From the NCBI GenBank assembly GCA_020722245.1, contig DYLE01000129.1:1-6941 (forward strand): a DNA stretch of 6,941 nucleotides, written 5' to 3'. Positions 1 through 6,731 of this stretch are shown here, one piece after another. The number at the start of each line of letters is the position of its first letter. Positions within the stretch are counted from its first letter, which is position 1. The notes under the pieces are model-generated. The model ran no database searches, had not been told where the DNA came from, and was given only the letters and a program-made list of their open reading frames with translations. The position numbers and the translations under genes were made by a program. Source of the DNA: Desulfonema limicola. GTDB taxonomy: Bacteria; Desulfobacterota; Desulfobacteria; Desulfobacterales; Desulfosalsimonadaceae.

Positions 1-423
1 ACAAAGCGCGGTGGGAAATCGAATTATTTTTCAAATGGATCAAACAGAACCTTAACCCTACAACGTGACTTATCAAGATAAGCAACTGGACTTATTTGAT
101 TTATCGAATTTTCGAGCTTTTCGATTTTTTCTTTGATTTTCAGTTACTTAGTCTACAAATAACGTTGTAGGGTTAAAGTCAAAAGTTTTTATGGCACATC
201 ATCCAACGCGGTTAAAACCCAAATATGGATCGCCATGATTGTGTATCTCGTTATTGCGATCATCAAACAAAAATATCACAAAAGCATGTCACAATTATTA
301 CACTTTTTGGAGGTCAATCTATTTGAGCGGAAACCGCTCATTTCGGTCTTTAAGTTTAACGAAAGAAAGATCGAAAAACGCGATGATTATGAAGACAATC
401 AATTGAAATTGTTTGAATATTAG
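1..423 (+). pseudogene. IS4-like transposase, C-terminal remnant, interrupted by a miniature element
   Basis: This is the C-terminal end of a DDE transposase; the N-terminal part lies off the window. Codons from base 3 read KARWEIELFFKWIKQNL, and the partial codon before them (..AC) fits a Tyr. That gives the IS4-type Y-x2-R-x3-E-x6-K signature, in which the Glu at 21-23 is the third acidic catalytic residue. A TGA stop soon follows because a 117-bp element has been inserted. Removing bases 56-176 (the element plus one TTAA copy) restores an open frame that continues KVKSFYGTSSNAVKTQIWIA and runs into the downstream segment ending at TAG 421-423, with the typical LFER motif near residue NLFERK. 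The frame change (121 bp, one more than a multiple of three) shows the gene is inactive. The family call rests on motif recognition. I could not identify the right terminal repeat of the IS itself after base 423. Confidence 0.85.
52..176. mobile_element. 117-bp miniature inverted-repeat transposable element with TTAA target duplication
   Basis: The element spans 56-172. It starts CCCTACAACG (56-65) and ends CGTTGTAGGG (163-172), a perfect 10-bp terminal inverted repeat. It is flanked on both sides by TTAA (52-55 and 173-176). The repeat continues imperfectly inward, to about 88 on the left and 141 on the right, where TAAG(C/T)AACTG is shared. The AT-rich middle (89-140) has no coding potential, and the left arm holds a CTTATC-AA-GATAAG hairpin (69-82). 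Deleting the element plus one TTAA rejoins the host transposase frame exactly, which independently fixes its borders. CCCT ends with TTAA duplication are typical of piggyBac elements, and bacterial IS1380 transposases are related to that superfamily. Assignment to that group is therefore an inference, and the mobilising transposase is not in the window. Confidence 0.88.
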
Positions 424-663
424 TTAGCAGTGTGGTTTTTCGCATAATTATTGCCGAAATCAATTTCTCGAATAAAATTTTTTCTAAAATTACAAGTTGA
501 ACGCAGTTTCTTTTATTAAGTATTTGATATCATGGATAAGTTTACAAACAGCGGTGTTTTTGAATCCACAAGGTACTCTTCATTCCTTTTCGAATCCTGC
601 AAGGGGGGCACGCCTGAGATTCCAACATGAAAGTTCCAAAAATCGATAAAAAATAAAATTTTC
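424..663. other. AT-rich intergenic region, no supported gene
   Basis: This 240-bp stretch between the transposase remnant and the padR promoter is strongly AT-rich in its first part (424-540). It probably contains the outer right end of the IS4-like element, although no inverted-repeat partner is available to prove it. A more GC-rich patch at about 585-630 contains a run of six G. Minus-strand reading frames cross it, but they have no ribosome site, and they extend into the antisense of padR, so I do not call a gene. Confidence 0.6.
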
Positions 664-691
664 TTGACTGATAATATATACTTTCTATATA
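664..691 (+). promoter_or_regulatory. Probable sigma-70-type promoter for the padR-led operon
   Basis: TTGACT (664-669) matches the -35 consensus in five of six positions. TATATA at 686-691 (16-bp spacer), or the overlapping TATATA at 688-693 (18-bp spacer), serves as a -10 box. The -10 area sits in an AT-rich symmetric stretch (TATATA-CTTTC-TATATA and a further TATATA at 699-704) that could also hold the operator. PadR proteins usually bind dyad-symmetric AT-rich sites overlapping their own promoter, so autoregulation here is likely but inferred. The predicted transcript would carry a leader of about 100 nt. Confidence 0.5.
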
Positions 692-706
692 TACAAAATA
701 TATAAA

Positions 707-743
707 AATCCCGGCAGGGATTCCAAATGACGGATGAATCCCT
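707..743 (+). promoter_or_regulatory. Leader region with two mutually exclusive hairpins
   Basis: AATCCC (707-712) pairs with GGGATT (717-722) around a GGCA loop. Alternatively AGGGATTC (716-723) pairs with GAATCCCT (736-743) around a 12-nt loop. The middle segment is shared, so only one stem can form at a time. It lies between the promoter and the padR ribosome site. It could be an RNA switch, a protein-binding dyad in the DNA, or the remains of an interspersed repeat. Nothing in the sequence decides between these. Confidence 0.35.
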
Positions 744-793
744 TGCGCGCGGGTATTGAATTTTAACAAAACCATTTCGATACATAAAATAAA

Positions 794-806
794 GGAGAAT
801 CGTTTG
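794..806 (+). promoter_or_regulatory. Ribosome binding site selecting a TTG start for padR
   Basis: GGAG (794-797), within AAAGGAGA, stands 6 nt before TTG 804-806. The only longer in-frame alternative is another TTG at 756, which has no Shine-Dalgarno site and would add 16 residues absent from PadR proteins, which typically begin a few residues before the Y-A-I-L-G-L-L motif. Confidence 0.8.
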
Positions 807-1379
807 ATCAAATACGCCATTCTGGGGCTGCTGCATTACAAAAACATGCACGGATACCGTATCAAAAAGCATATTGAACAGAACTTCGGGCACATGTGGT
901 CCATCAACTACGGCCAGATCTATCCGAACCTCAAAAAACTGGAGCAGGACGGCCTGATTCGAATGACGCAGATCCTTCAAAACGATGAAAAAGGTCCTCC
1001 GCGGAAACTCTACTCCATCACGGAAAAGGGGAAAAAGGATTTTGCCGCCTGGCTGCATGCCTCTCCGGAAAAATCCATGCTGCTGCGCGACCCTTTTTTG
1101 ATGCGGTTTGTGTTTTTCGGGTTCGGGGACCCTGAGCGCGCCCTTGAGCTGATTGACGAGCAGATCGCCCTGTATGAACAACAGATGGAACGCCGGCGGC
1201 GGAACCTGAAAAAATGGAAAAAAAGCGGCGGCTATGTGCGGCTGATGGGGGAGCTGGGGGTCAGCCTCAATGAGATGTTTCTGCAGTGGCTCAACCGCGC
1301 AAGATCGGAAATCCTCAAGGATAAAACCGGTGAGACCTCACATCCCTCCGGAACCCAGAAACGGAGTATCGCCCGATGA
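804..1379 (+). CDS. PadR-family transcriptional regulator
   Basis: A 191-residue DNA-binding repressor of the PadR family, which acts as a dimer. The N-terminal winged helix spans residues 1-84. It opens with MIKYAILGLL, has the family HGYRI motif at 16-20, a recognition-helix region GQIYPNLKKLEQDGLI at about 37-52, and the wing RKLYSITEKGK at 67-77. Residues 94-171 form the C-terminal alpha-helical dimerisation domain, charged and coiled-coil-like (EQQMERRRRNLKKWKK). Length is within the usual 175-200 range for two-domain members. It starts at TTG, and its TGA overlaps the ATG of the next gene (ATGA), so the two are translationally coupled. As first gene of the operon it probably represses its own promoter until an inducer, likely a pathway substrate or related small molecule, is bound. 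The inducer cannot be read from the sequence. Confidence 0.92.
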   Translation: MIKYAILGLLHYKNMHGYRIKKHIEQNFGHMWSINYGQIYPNLKKLEQDGLIRMTQILQNDEKGPPRKLYSITEKGKKDFAAWLHASPEKSMLLRDPFLMRFVFFGFGDPERALELIDEQIALYEQQMERRRRNLKKWKKSGGYVRLMGELGVSLNEMFLQWLNRARSEILKDKTGETSHPSGTQKRSIAR

Positions 1380-2365
1380 AATTTAAAGGCATATCCCTGG
1401 TCACCGGCGCGGCCGGATTCATGGGGAGCCATGTGGTGGAGCGCCTGGTGGAAAGCGGCATCCGGGTCCGGGCGACCTCCCGGCCCAGAAAGGATACCTC
1501 CTTTTTCGACAGGCTGGGTGTCGAGTACGTGGCGGCAGACCTGACCCGGCCGGAAACCTTAGCTCCCTTGTTTAAAGGCGATGTGGACCGGGTGTTTCAT
1601 CTGGGGGCCATCTGCAACTTTTCCACGCCCTATGACAGGCTTTACCCCACAAACGTTCAAGGCGTGGACCACATCACCCGGCTTGCCCTGGAAAAAGGGG
1701 TGAAAATCTTTGTGCATGTGACCTCCACCTCGGTCTACGGCCGCTACAAGGGGAAACCGTTTTCCGAGGACGACCCCCGGGAACCCGCGGATGACTACGG
1801 CAGAAGCAAGCGGGACGGCGAGGACATCGCGTTTCAAAAAATGCGCGCCGGGCTTCCGATGGTTATTGTGCGGCCCTGCACGGTTTACGGCCCCCGGTGC
1901 AATGACGGGGCCGGCAAGGTGTTTTCAAGACCGACTGCCATCACCGCGATTCCGGGAAGCGGCAGGCAGAAGCTTTCCAACATTCGGGCCGAGGATGTGG
2001 CGGAGGCGGTCCTTTACCTGTCCGAGCAGGAGAGCGCCGTGGGTCAGGTCTATAACCTGGCCGACGACTCCAACCCCACCGTCAAGGAGGCCTTAACCCT
2101 TGCGGCCGAGACCTTCGGCGCGACAGCGCCGAAGATTCACCTGCCCCTGTTTATCGTCAAATTCGCGGCCCGGCTCGACGGCTGGATGGCCCAGCGGAAG
2201 GGCAAAATCCCGGACCTGGAGCTGGATGCGGCCGCGTACCTGTATGACGACTACATCGTGGACACCCGCAAGCTCAAGGCCACCGGGTTTAAATTGAAGT
2301 ACCCGGATTTTGTTCAGTCCATGAAGCAGATGGGACACTGGTACCGAAGCCGGAAAACCGCTTGA
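1376..2365 (+). CDS. NAD(P)-dependent epimerase/dehydratase family protein (extended SDR)
   Basis: A 329-residue cytosolic oxidoreductase of the extended SDR fold. The N-terminal Rossmann domain carries the dinucleotide motif GAAGFMG at 11-17 and an ADL at 54-56. A Ser/Thr-rich catalytic strand (TSTS, 116-119), the catalytic pair Y141-x3-K145 (YGRSK), and the RP-x2-VYGP motif at 166-173 follow. Residues from about 195 onward are the variable substrate domain. The basic residues after the second strand (TSRPRK, 34-39) hint at NADP(H), an inference only. GGAG at 1363-1366 precedes ATG by 9 nt. The family includes sugar epimerases, 3-beta-hydroxysteroid dehydrogenase-like enzymes and dihydroflavonol reductase-like enzymes. 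Given the neighbours, a ketone/alcohol interconversion of a catabolic intermediate is more likely than sugar-nucleotide chemistry. The substrate is unknown. Confidence 0.88.
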   Translation: MKFKGISLVTGAAGFMGSHVVERLVESGIRVRATSRPRKDTSFFDRLGVEYVAADLTRPETLAPLFKGDVDRVFHLGAICNFSTPYDRLYPTNVQGVDHITRLALEKGVKIFVHVTSTSVYGRYKGKPFSEDDPREPADDYGRSKRDGEDIAFQKMRAGLPMVIVRPCTVYGPRCNDGAGKVFSRPTAITAIPGSGRQKLSNIRAEDVAEAVLYLSEQESAVGQVYNLADDSNPTVKEALTLAAETFGATAPKIHLPLFIVKFAARLDGWMAQRKGKIPDLELDAAAYLYDDYIVDTRKLKATGFKLKYPDFVQSMKQMGHWYRSRKTA

Positions 2366-2403
2366 TCGCCCGTTCATACCGGCATGACTGTTTTGATTGC
2401 GTG

Positions 2404-2418
2404 AAAGGAGGAAAGATG
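2404..2418 (+). promoter_or_regulatory. Ribosome binding site deciding the start of the classical SDR
   Basis: AAAGGAGG (2404-2411) lies 4 nt before ATG 2416. The open frame extends upstream to an ATA-to-ATC stretch at about 2362, but those extra 18 codons cover the Shine-Dalgarno site itself and precede the Rossmann strand, so they are not translated as part of this protein. Confidence 0.8.
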
Positions 2419-3246
2419 AGTCAGAAAATCGTCATCACCGGCCTTGCCCAGGGGATGGGCCTGGAGGTTGCCCGCATGCTGGCGCAATCCGGCGACATGA
2501 TCGCGGGGTTTGACGTGGACGCCGAGGGGATTGAGGCCTTAAAAAAAGAGCTCGATGCCCTGGGCGCCAGATACCATCTTGAAACCCTGGATATCACCGA
2601 CCGGCCGGGAATCCTGCGGTTTAAAGACCGGGTTCTGGAAAAATTCGGCGGGGTGGACACCGTGGTCTCCAACGTGGGGATCGGCTTTTTCGGCCCCTTT
2701 GAGGAGATCAGCCTGGAAAAGGCCTTAAAATGCCTTGAGATCAACGTCATCGGGGCGGCCGCCATATTCCAGGCCTTTATCCCGTTCCTGCGCAAGGCCG
2801 GAGGCGGAAAGCTGATCGCCATGGCCTCCCTGGTGGGCCGCATCCCCTTTCCCTTTGAGTCCATCTATACGGCCTCCAAATTCGCCATTGAAGGAATGAT
2901 GGAGTCGATCTACTATGAGCTGTCTCCTTTCGGGATTCGAGTAGCGATCATTGAGCCGGCCCAGGTGTCCACCAACTTTGCCGCCAAGATCCACAAGCTC
3001 CCCGAACAAGGCTCCCCCTACCGGGACCGGGCCGGCCGGTTCATCGACCGGGACAATGAACTGATCAAGACGGCCACCACTCCGGTTCAGGCGGCCCGGC
3101 GGATCGTGAAGGTGATCAAATCCCGCAAAATCGCATTGCACAACCAGGTGGATTTCATGAGCAGCTTTTTCCTCGGACTCAACCGGGTGCTGCCCAAATT
3201 CATGCGGGATATGATACTGGTCAACTACATGAACATCAAAACATAA
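2416..3246 (+). CDS. Classical short-chain dehydrogenase/reductase
   Basis: A 276-residue SDR, a typical length for a classical single-domain enzyme with a C-terminal extension. The cofactor motif TGLAQGMG is at 8-15. An acidic residue ends the second strand (GFD, D33), which usually favours NAD(H). LDITD is at 59-63. The normal NNAG motif is SNVG at 85-88. The catalytic tetrad is complete: N110, S138, Y151 and K155 (YTASK). IIEPAQVSTNF at 178-188 matches the usual PG-x-V-x-T loop, with Ala in place of Gly. The last 30 residues are hydrophobic and basic (FFLGLNRVLPKFMRDM), suggesting loose membrane contact or a lipophilic substrate. The gene sits 50 bp after the epimerase-like gene and 14 bp before the glycyl radical enzyme. 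It probably oxidises or reduces a secondary alcohol/ketone in the same pathway. Substrate not assignable. Confidence 0.9.
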   Translation: MSQKIVITGLAQGMGLEVARMLAQSGDMIAGFDVDAEGIEALKKELDALGARYHLETLDITDRPGILRFKDRVLEKFGGVDTVVSNVGIGFFGPFEEISLEKALKCLEINVIGAAAIFQAFIPFLRKAGGGKLIAMASLVGRIPFPFESIYTASKFAIEGMMESIYYELSPFGIRVAIIEPAQVSTNFAAKIHKLPEQGSPYRDRAGRFIDRDNELIKTATTPVQAARRIVKVIKSRKIALHNQVDFMSSFFLGLNRVLPKFMRDMILVNYMNIKT

Positions 3247-3250
3247 TTGT

Positions 3251-3263
3251 GGAGGATATCATG
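3251..3263 (+). promoter_or_regulatory. Ribosome binding site deciding the glycyl radical enzyme start
   Basis: GGAGG (3251-3255) is followed after 5 nt by ATG 3261. A GTG at 3249 is in frame and would add four residues, but it lies upstream of and overlaps the Shine-Dalgarno site, so ATG 3261 is the better start. Confidence 0.85.
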
Positions 3264-5642
3264 GAACACGCCCTTGCCGCTCCCCAGCGGATTGCACACA
3301 CCCGTGTTGGCAGGCTCCGGGAACGGATCATCAACGCCCCGCAGGAGGTCTGCGTGGAGCGGGCGCGGTACCTGACGCAGTCCATGGCCGAGACCATGGG
3401 CAAGGATCCGCTGACCCGCATGAGCCTTGCGCTTTCGCATATCCTGGACCATATTTCCGTGATCATCCGAGACGAGGAGATCATTGTGGGCTGCCGCACC
3501 GCCAAGCTGAAGGGCGCGCCCCTGTTTCCGGAAAACAAGATCCGGTGGATCGAGGGGGATGTGGACAACTTTGAGAAGCGACTGGTCCAGCGGGCCCTGA
3601 TCACCGAAGCGGAGAAGCAGGAGATCAAAGACACGATCATCCCCTTCTGGCAGGGAAAGACCGTCGAGGATCGATTTGAAGCCCTGATGCCCGAGGATGT
3701 GTTCAACGACATCGACAAGTACATCTTCACCATCATGCTGGAGATCACCTACGGCATCGGCCATTTCAGCATGAACCATTCCCGGGTGCTGAAAACCGGG
3801 CTGGACGGGATCATCGCCGAGGCCCGCAGGCGCTATGATCAGCTTTCTTTGGCAGAGCAAACCGGCGAAAAGGGAAGCTTCTACCAGGCAATGATCCGCT
3901 CCCTTCAGGCGGCCATCCGGTTTGCCGAGCGGTATGCGGAAAAGGCCGAACGCATGGCCGCAGAAGAGACCGATCCCGCCCGAAAGCAGGAGCTTTATGA
4001 AATCGCGAGGGTCTGCCGAAGGGTCCCCAGGCTTCCGGCCGAAAGCTTTCACGAGGCTGTCCAGTGCGTTTACTTTATCCACCTCATCGCCCAGATCGAA
4101 TCCGGCGGCAATTCCGTATCCCTGGGCCGCATCGATCAGATCTTGTCTCCCTATTATGAAAAGGACATCAAAACAGGCGCCATCACCCCGGTGAAGGCCC
4201 GGGAGCTCGTCTCCCTGATGTTTTTAAAAATCAACGAAATCTGGAACGTGCTGGAGGAGGCCTATACCCCCGGCGGGGAAGGGACCGAGGGCAAAACCAC
4301 CCAAAACACGGTGGTGGGCGGGCTGGATGAGAACGGCGAGGACGCCGTAAATGCCTTAAGCTATATCATCCTCGATGCCTATGCCGATATTCGCACGGTC
4401 CAGCCGGATTTCGGGGTGCGCATCAGCCGGAAATCCCCGCCGCTTTTTGTCATGCAGGCCGTAAGCTACGCCAGGGACAACGTGCTCATGCATTTTTTCA
4501 ACGACGAGGCGATCATCCCCGCATTGCGCAAGGCAGGGCTTACCGATGCGGACGCGCGAAACTACGCGCCTGTGGGCTGCCTGGAGCCCAATGCTCAGGG
4601 GAAGACCTTCGGATCGACCTTTGCGGCGCAGTTTAACGGCATCAAATGCGTGGAGCTGGCGCTCTCAAACGGCATCGACAACATCTTCGGTCATGAAAAC
4701 GGGATTCGAACCGGCGACCCCGCAACCTTTACCTCCTTTGAGGAGGTCTGGAACGCCTATGACGCCCAGTTCACCCATTTCATCGGCCAGATGGTGAAGG
4801 GGATGGCCTGCCTGGATCAGGCCATCGCCGAGCAGGTTCCGTCCCCGTTTGCTTCCGCCATGATCGACGGCCCCATGGAAAAGGGGTGCGATCTCACCAG
4901 GGGCGGAGCGGTCTACAACTCCACCGGTGTCCAGCTCATGGGGTTTTCCAACATCGCGGACAGCCTCTATGCGGTTAAAAAGGTCATATTTGAAGACCGG
5001 AAATACGATATGGCGGATTTAGTGCAGTGGCTCAGCACAGACTGGATGGATCATGAGGCGGAGAGACGGTATTTCCGTAATCAGGTGGCCAAGTACGGCA
5101 ACGACATCGACGCGGTGGATGAAATGGCCGCCCGGGTGATGAACCATTTCTGCGACCGGCTGCAGCCCCATCGAAACTACCGGGGCGGGTTTTTCTGGCC
5201 GGGGATTTTTTCCGTGGGGTTTCACATCTCCTTCGGCGCCTTTACCGCAGCCACGCCTGACGGCCGGTGCGCCGGCGAGGTCCTGGGAAACGGGATCACC
5301 CCCAGCAACGGGCTGGCGCTCAAAGGGCCCACCGCGGTGATGAACTCCATCACCAAGCTCCCCCTCTGGCGCTGCTGCAACGGCCTAAACCTCAACATGC
5401 GGCTGCCCGGGGGCCGGATCGCCGCCGAAAACCTCAAGAACCTGATTTTGGGGTATTTTCAAAGGGGCGGGTTTCAGGTTCAGTTCAACATGCTGGACTC
5501 CGAAACCTTAAAAGACGCCCAGGCCCATCCCGACGAATACCGCGACCTGATCGTGCGGATCAGCGGGTATTCGGGCATCTTTGTTAATTTAAGCGACATC
5601 GCCCAGGACGAGATCATCGCCCGGATGGAGTATGAACTTTAA
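3261..5642 (+). CDS. Glycyl radical enzyme, PFL2/dehydratase-like group, substrate unknown
   Basis: A 793-residue cytosolic radical enzyme, close to the usual 780-850. The PFL-like barrel domain occupies most of the chain and the glycine radical domain about 665-793. The thiyl-radical cysteine is C440 in APVGCLEPN, with the general-base glutamate E442 two residues later. This C-x-E arrangement marks the eliminase/decarboxylase branch rather than pyruvate formate-lyase (Cys-Cys) or the alkyl/benzylsuccinate synthases. The radical glycine is G769 in RISGYSGIF. Other family landmarks are GHFSMNH (167-173), SLGRIDQ (287-293), TQNTVVGG (347-354), GGAVYNSTG (548-556), and TPDGRCAGE (665-673). Deviations: N284 stands where many relatives have His of an NGHS motif, N172 where Asp is common, and the Gly loop reads GYSG-x2-VN rather than the common GYSA-x2-VD. 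These point to an unusual substrate. Activation requires a radical SAM activase, which is not in the window. Oxygen sensitivity implies strict anaerobiosis. Dehydratase, decarboxylase or C-N/C-S lyase activity are all possible. Confidence 0.93.
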   Translation: MEHALAAPQRIAHTRVGRLRERIINAPQEVCVERARYLTQSMAETMGKDPLTRMSLALSHILDHISVIIRDEEIIVGCRTAKLKGAPLFPENKIRWIEGDVDNFEKRLVQRALITEAEKQEIKDTIIPFWQGKTVEDRFEALMPEDVFNDIDKYIFTIMLEITYGIGHFSMNHSRVLKTGLDGIIAEARRRYDQLSLAEQTGEKGSFYQAMIRSLQAAIRFAERYAEKAERMAAEETDPARKQELYEIARVCRRVPRLPAESFHEAVQCVYFIHLIAQIESGGNSVSLGRIDQILSPYYEKDIKTGAITPVKARELVSLMFLKINEIWNVLEEAYTPGGEGTEGKTTQNTVVGGLDENGEDAVNALSYIILDAYADIRTVQPDFGVRISRKSPPLFVMQAVSYARDNVLMHFFNDEAIIPALRKAGLTDADARNYAPVGCLEPNAQGKTFGSTFAAQFNGIKCVELALSNGIDNIFGHENGIRTGDPATFTSFEEVWNAYDAQFTHFIGQMVKGMACLDQAIAEQVPSPFASAMIDGPMEKGCDLTRGGAVYNSTGVQLMGFSNIADSLYAVKKVIFEDRKYDMADLVQWLSTDWMDHEAERRYFRNQVAKYGNDIDAVDEMAARVMNHFCDRLQPHRNYRGGFFWPGIFSVGFHISFGAFTAATPDGRCAGEVLGNGITPSNGLALKGPTAVMNSITKLPLWRCCNGLNLNMRLPGGRIAAENLKNLILGYFQRGGFQVQFNMLDSETLKDAQAHPDEYRDLIVRISGYSGIFVNLSDIAQDEIIARMEYEL

Positions 5643-5661
5643 AAGGAAGGCTTGAAAAATC

Positions 5662-6597
5662 ATGAACAAGGTGATGACCACAAAGGAAGCCGTGGCAACA
5701 TTCATTGAAGACGGCGATTTTCTTTTTATCGGCGGGTATGTCTGCCGGCCGCCGTTTGCCGTGATCCATGAGATCATTCGGCAGAAAAAAACAGATCTCA
5801 CCATCACCCGAAGCAATGCGGCCGATGATTTCGACATGCTCATCGGCGCCGGCCTGGTGAAGCGGTTTATCGGCACCTTTTTGTCATTGGGGGTTTACGG
5901 GCTGGGCCGCTGCTTCCGCCGAGCGGTTGAAAAGGGAATCCCGCGGAAGATCGAACTGGAGGAGTACACCAACCTGTCGCTTCCCATGATGCTTCTGGCG
6001 GGATCTCTGGGCTTGCCGTTTGTGCCGGTCCGGGACATGATGGGGTCGGACCTTCTAAACGTGAAATCCTTCATGGGGGAGGGCAAGTATAAAATCATGG
6101 ACTCCCCGTTTGACGGCCGGCCCACCCTGCTGGTTCCGGCCTTGAACCCCGATGTGGCGGTGATCCATGTGCAGCAGGCGGATGAAGAAGGAAACGCCCA
6201 GATGTGGGGGATCGGCGGCGACTGCAAGGCCGGGGCCAATGCCGCCGGGAAGGTGATTGTGAGCTGCGAGCGGATCGTGAGTCGGGAGATCATCGGCAAG
6301 GACCCGTCCCGCACCATTGTGCCGGGTTTCAAGGTGGTCGCCGTGGTGGAGGAGCCGTTCGGCGCCCATCCCGGCTACACCCCCGGATTCTATGACGTGG
6401 ACTTCGGTTTCGGGTACCAGTACCAGCAGGCCTCAAACACCCAAGAGGGGTTTGAGGCGTTTTTAAAGGAATGGGTGTACGACCTGCCGGACCGTAAGGC
6501 CTATACCGCGCATTATATTGACCGGTTCGGATACGCCGCGTTTCAAAAACTCCAGGCCGCCTTTGATTACAGCTATCCTGTGAGCTATGCTTACTGA
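5662..6597 (+). CDS. Family I CoA-transferase, subunit A (glutaconate CoA-transferase alpha-like)
   Basis: A 311-residue alpha subunit of a two-subunit CoA-transferase, near the 320 residues of Acidaminococcus GctA. It resembles GctA along its length: MNKVMTTKEA at the N terminus, DGDFLFIGG at 17-25, the DMLIG-x-G-x-VK block at 58-67, LGLPFVPV at 116-123, the HVQQADEEGNAQMWG segment at 169-183, and FLKEWVYDLPD at 267-277. The fold binds CoA at the subunit interface, while the catalytic Glu is on subunit B. AGGAAGG (5644-5650) lies 11 nt before ATG, somewhat far. Spacing of 19 bp from the glycyl radical enzyme places it in the same operon, so it likely activates an acid made or used by that pathway, transferring CoA from a donor such as acetyl-CoA. 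The fold is shared with the IpdA ring-opening hydrolase subunit of steroid catabolism, a less likely alternative. The acid substrate is unknown. Confidence 0.88.
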   Translation: MNKVMTTKEAVATFIEDGDFLFIGGYVCRPPFAVIHEIIRQKKTDLTITRSNAADDFDMLIGAGLVKRFIGTFLSLGVYGLGRCFRRAVEKGIPRKIELEEYTNLSLPMMLLAGSLGLPFVPVRDMMGSDLLNVKSFMGEGKYKIMDSPFDGRPTLLVPALNPDVAVIHVQQADEEGNAQMWGIGGDCKAGANAAGKVIVSCERIVSREIIGKDPSRTIVPGFKVVAVVEEPFGAHPGYTPGFYDVDFGFGYQYQQASNTQEGFEAFLKEWVYDLPDRKAYTAHYIDRFGYAAFQKLQAAFDYSYPVSYAY

Positions 6598-6659
6598 GCC
6601 ATCCAGTTTTGACTTCCAAGGAACTTATATTTTTCCGGATAGAAGAATGAACAAAACAA

Positions 6660-6718
6660 CCACAGAGGCCACGGAGGTCACGGAGAAAAAATCATTTTTT
6701 TCTCTGCGCTCTCTGGGG
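6660..6718. repeat. CACAGAG-type mirror repeat forming a long hairpin
   Basis: The left arm is three tandem 9-bp units, CCACAGAGG, CCACGGAGG and TCACGGAGA (6660-6686), followed by an A run to 6691. The right arm is a T run (6695-6701) and two 9-bp units, TCTCTGCGC and TCTCTGGGG (ending 6718). The arms pair imperfectly over about 23 positions (6669-6691 with 6695-6718) around a TCA loop. Degenerate CACAGAG/CTCTGTG palindromes of this layout are a recurrent intergenic repeat in many environmental anaerobe genomes, to my knowledge without assigned function. Here it lies between the two subunit genes of one enzyme. Confidence 0.75.
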
Positions 6719-6731
6719 TGAAAATTTTTTT
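6669..6731 (+). terminator. Possible attenuator or partial terminator between the CoA-transferase subunit genes
   Basis: The long imperfect stem of the repeat ends at 6718 and is followed, after GAAAA, by seven T residues (6725-6731). This resembles an intrinsic terminator, but the stem has mismatches, G-T pairs and an AT core near the loop, and the T run is offset by about six bases. It could reduce read-through into the B subunit or act in transcript processing. It cannot be a full stop unless another promoter serves the B gene, and I found none that is convincing. Confidence 0.25.

Noticed and set aside
56..172. Interpretation of the inverted repeat as a rho-independent terminator or CRISPR unit
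   Set aside because: There is a single copy with no array or spacer pattern. The perfect TTAA flanks and exact repair of the host frame on removal identify it as a transposed element.
235..423. A separate 62-residue small protein starting at ATG 235
   Set aside because: It is the C-terminal continuation of the interrupted transposase; the open frame begins upstream at 175 and joins the 5' segment once the miniature element is removed.
516..1181. Minus-strand open frame of 221 codons, and an overlapping one at 542-820
   Set aside because: Most of its length is antisense to the well-supported padR gene and it has no ribosome site or recognisable domain. The stretch from about 540 to 640 reads somewhat protein-like but matches nothing I know.
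3225..4082. Minus-strand open frame of 285 codons
   Set aside because: It lies opposite the start of the glycyl radical enzyme, and long antisense frames are expected in GC-rich coding DNA. There is no start signal or family motif.
6609..6643. TTGACT at 6609-6614 as a possible promoter for the CoA-transferase B gene
   Set aside because: The only -10-like sequence (TATATT, 6626-6631) is 11 bp away, too short, and nothing suitable lies at 16-18 bp.
6648..6722. Short + strand frame starting at ATG 6648 (24 codons) rich in Thr, Glu and Ser
   Set aside because: It is a read-through of the CACAGAG repeat; the T-E-x-T-E-K and S-x-R-S-L pattern simply reflects the 9-bp units. The ribosome site is weak.
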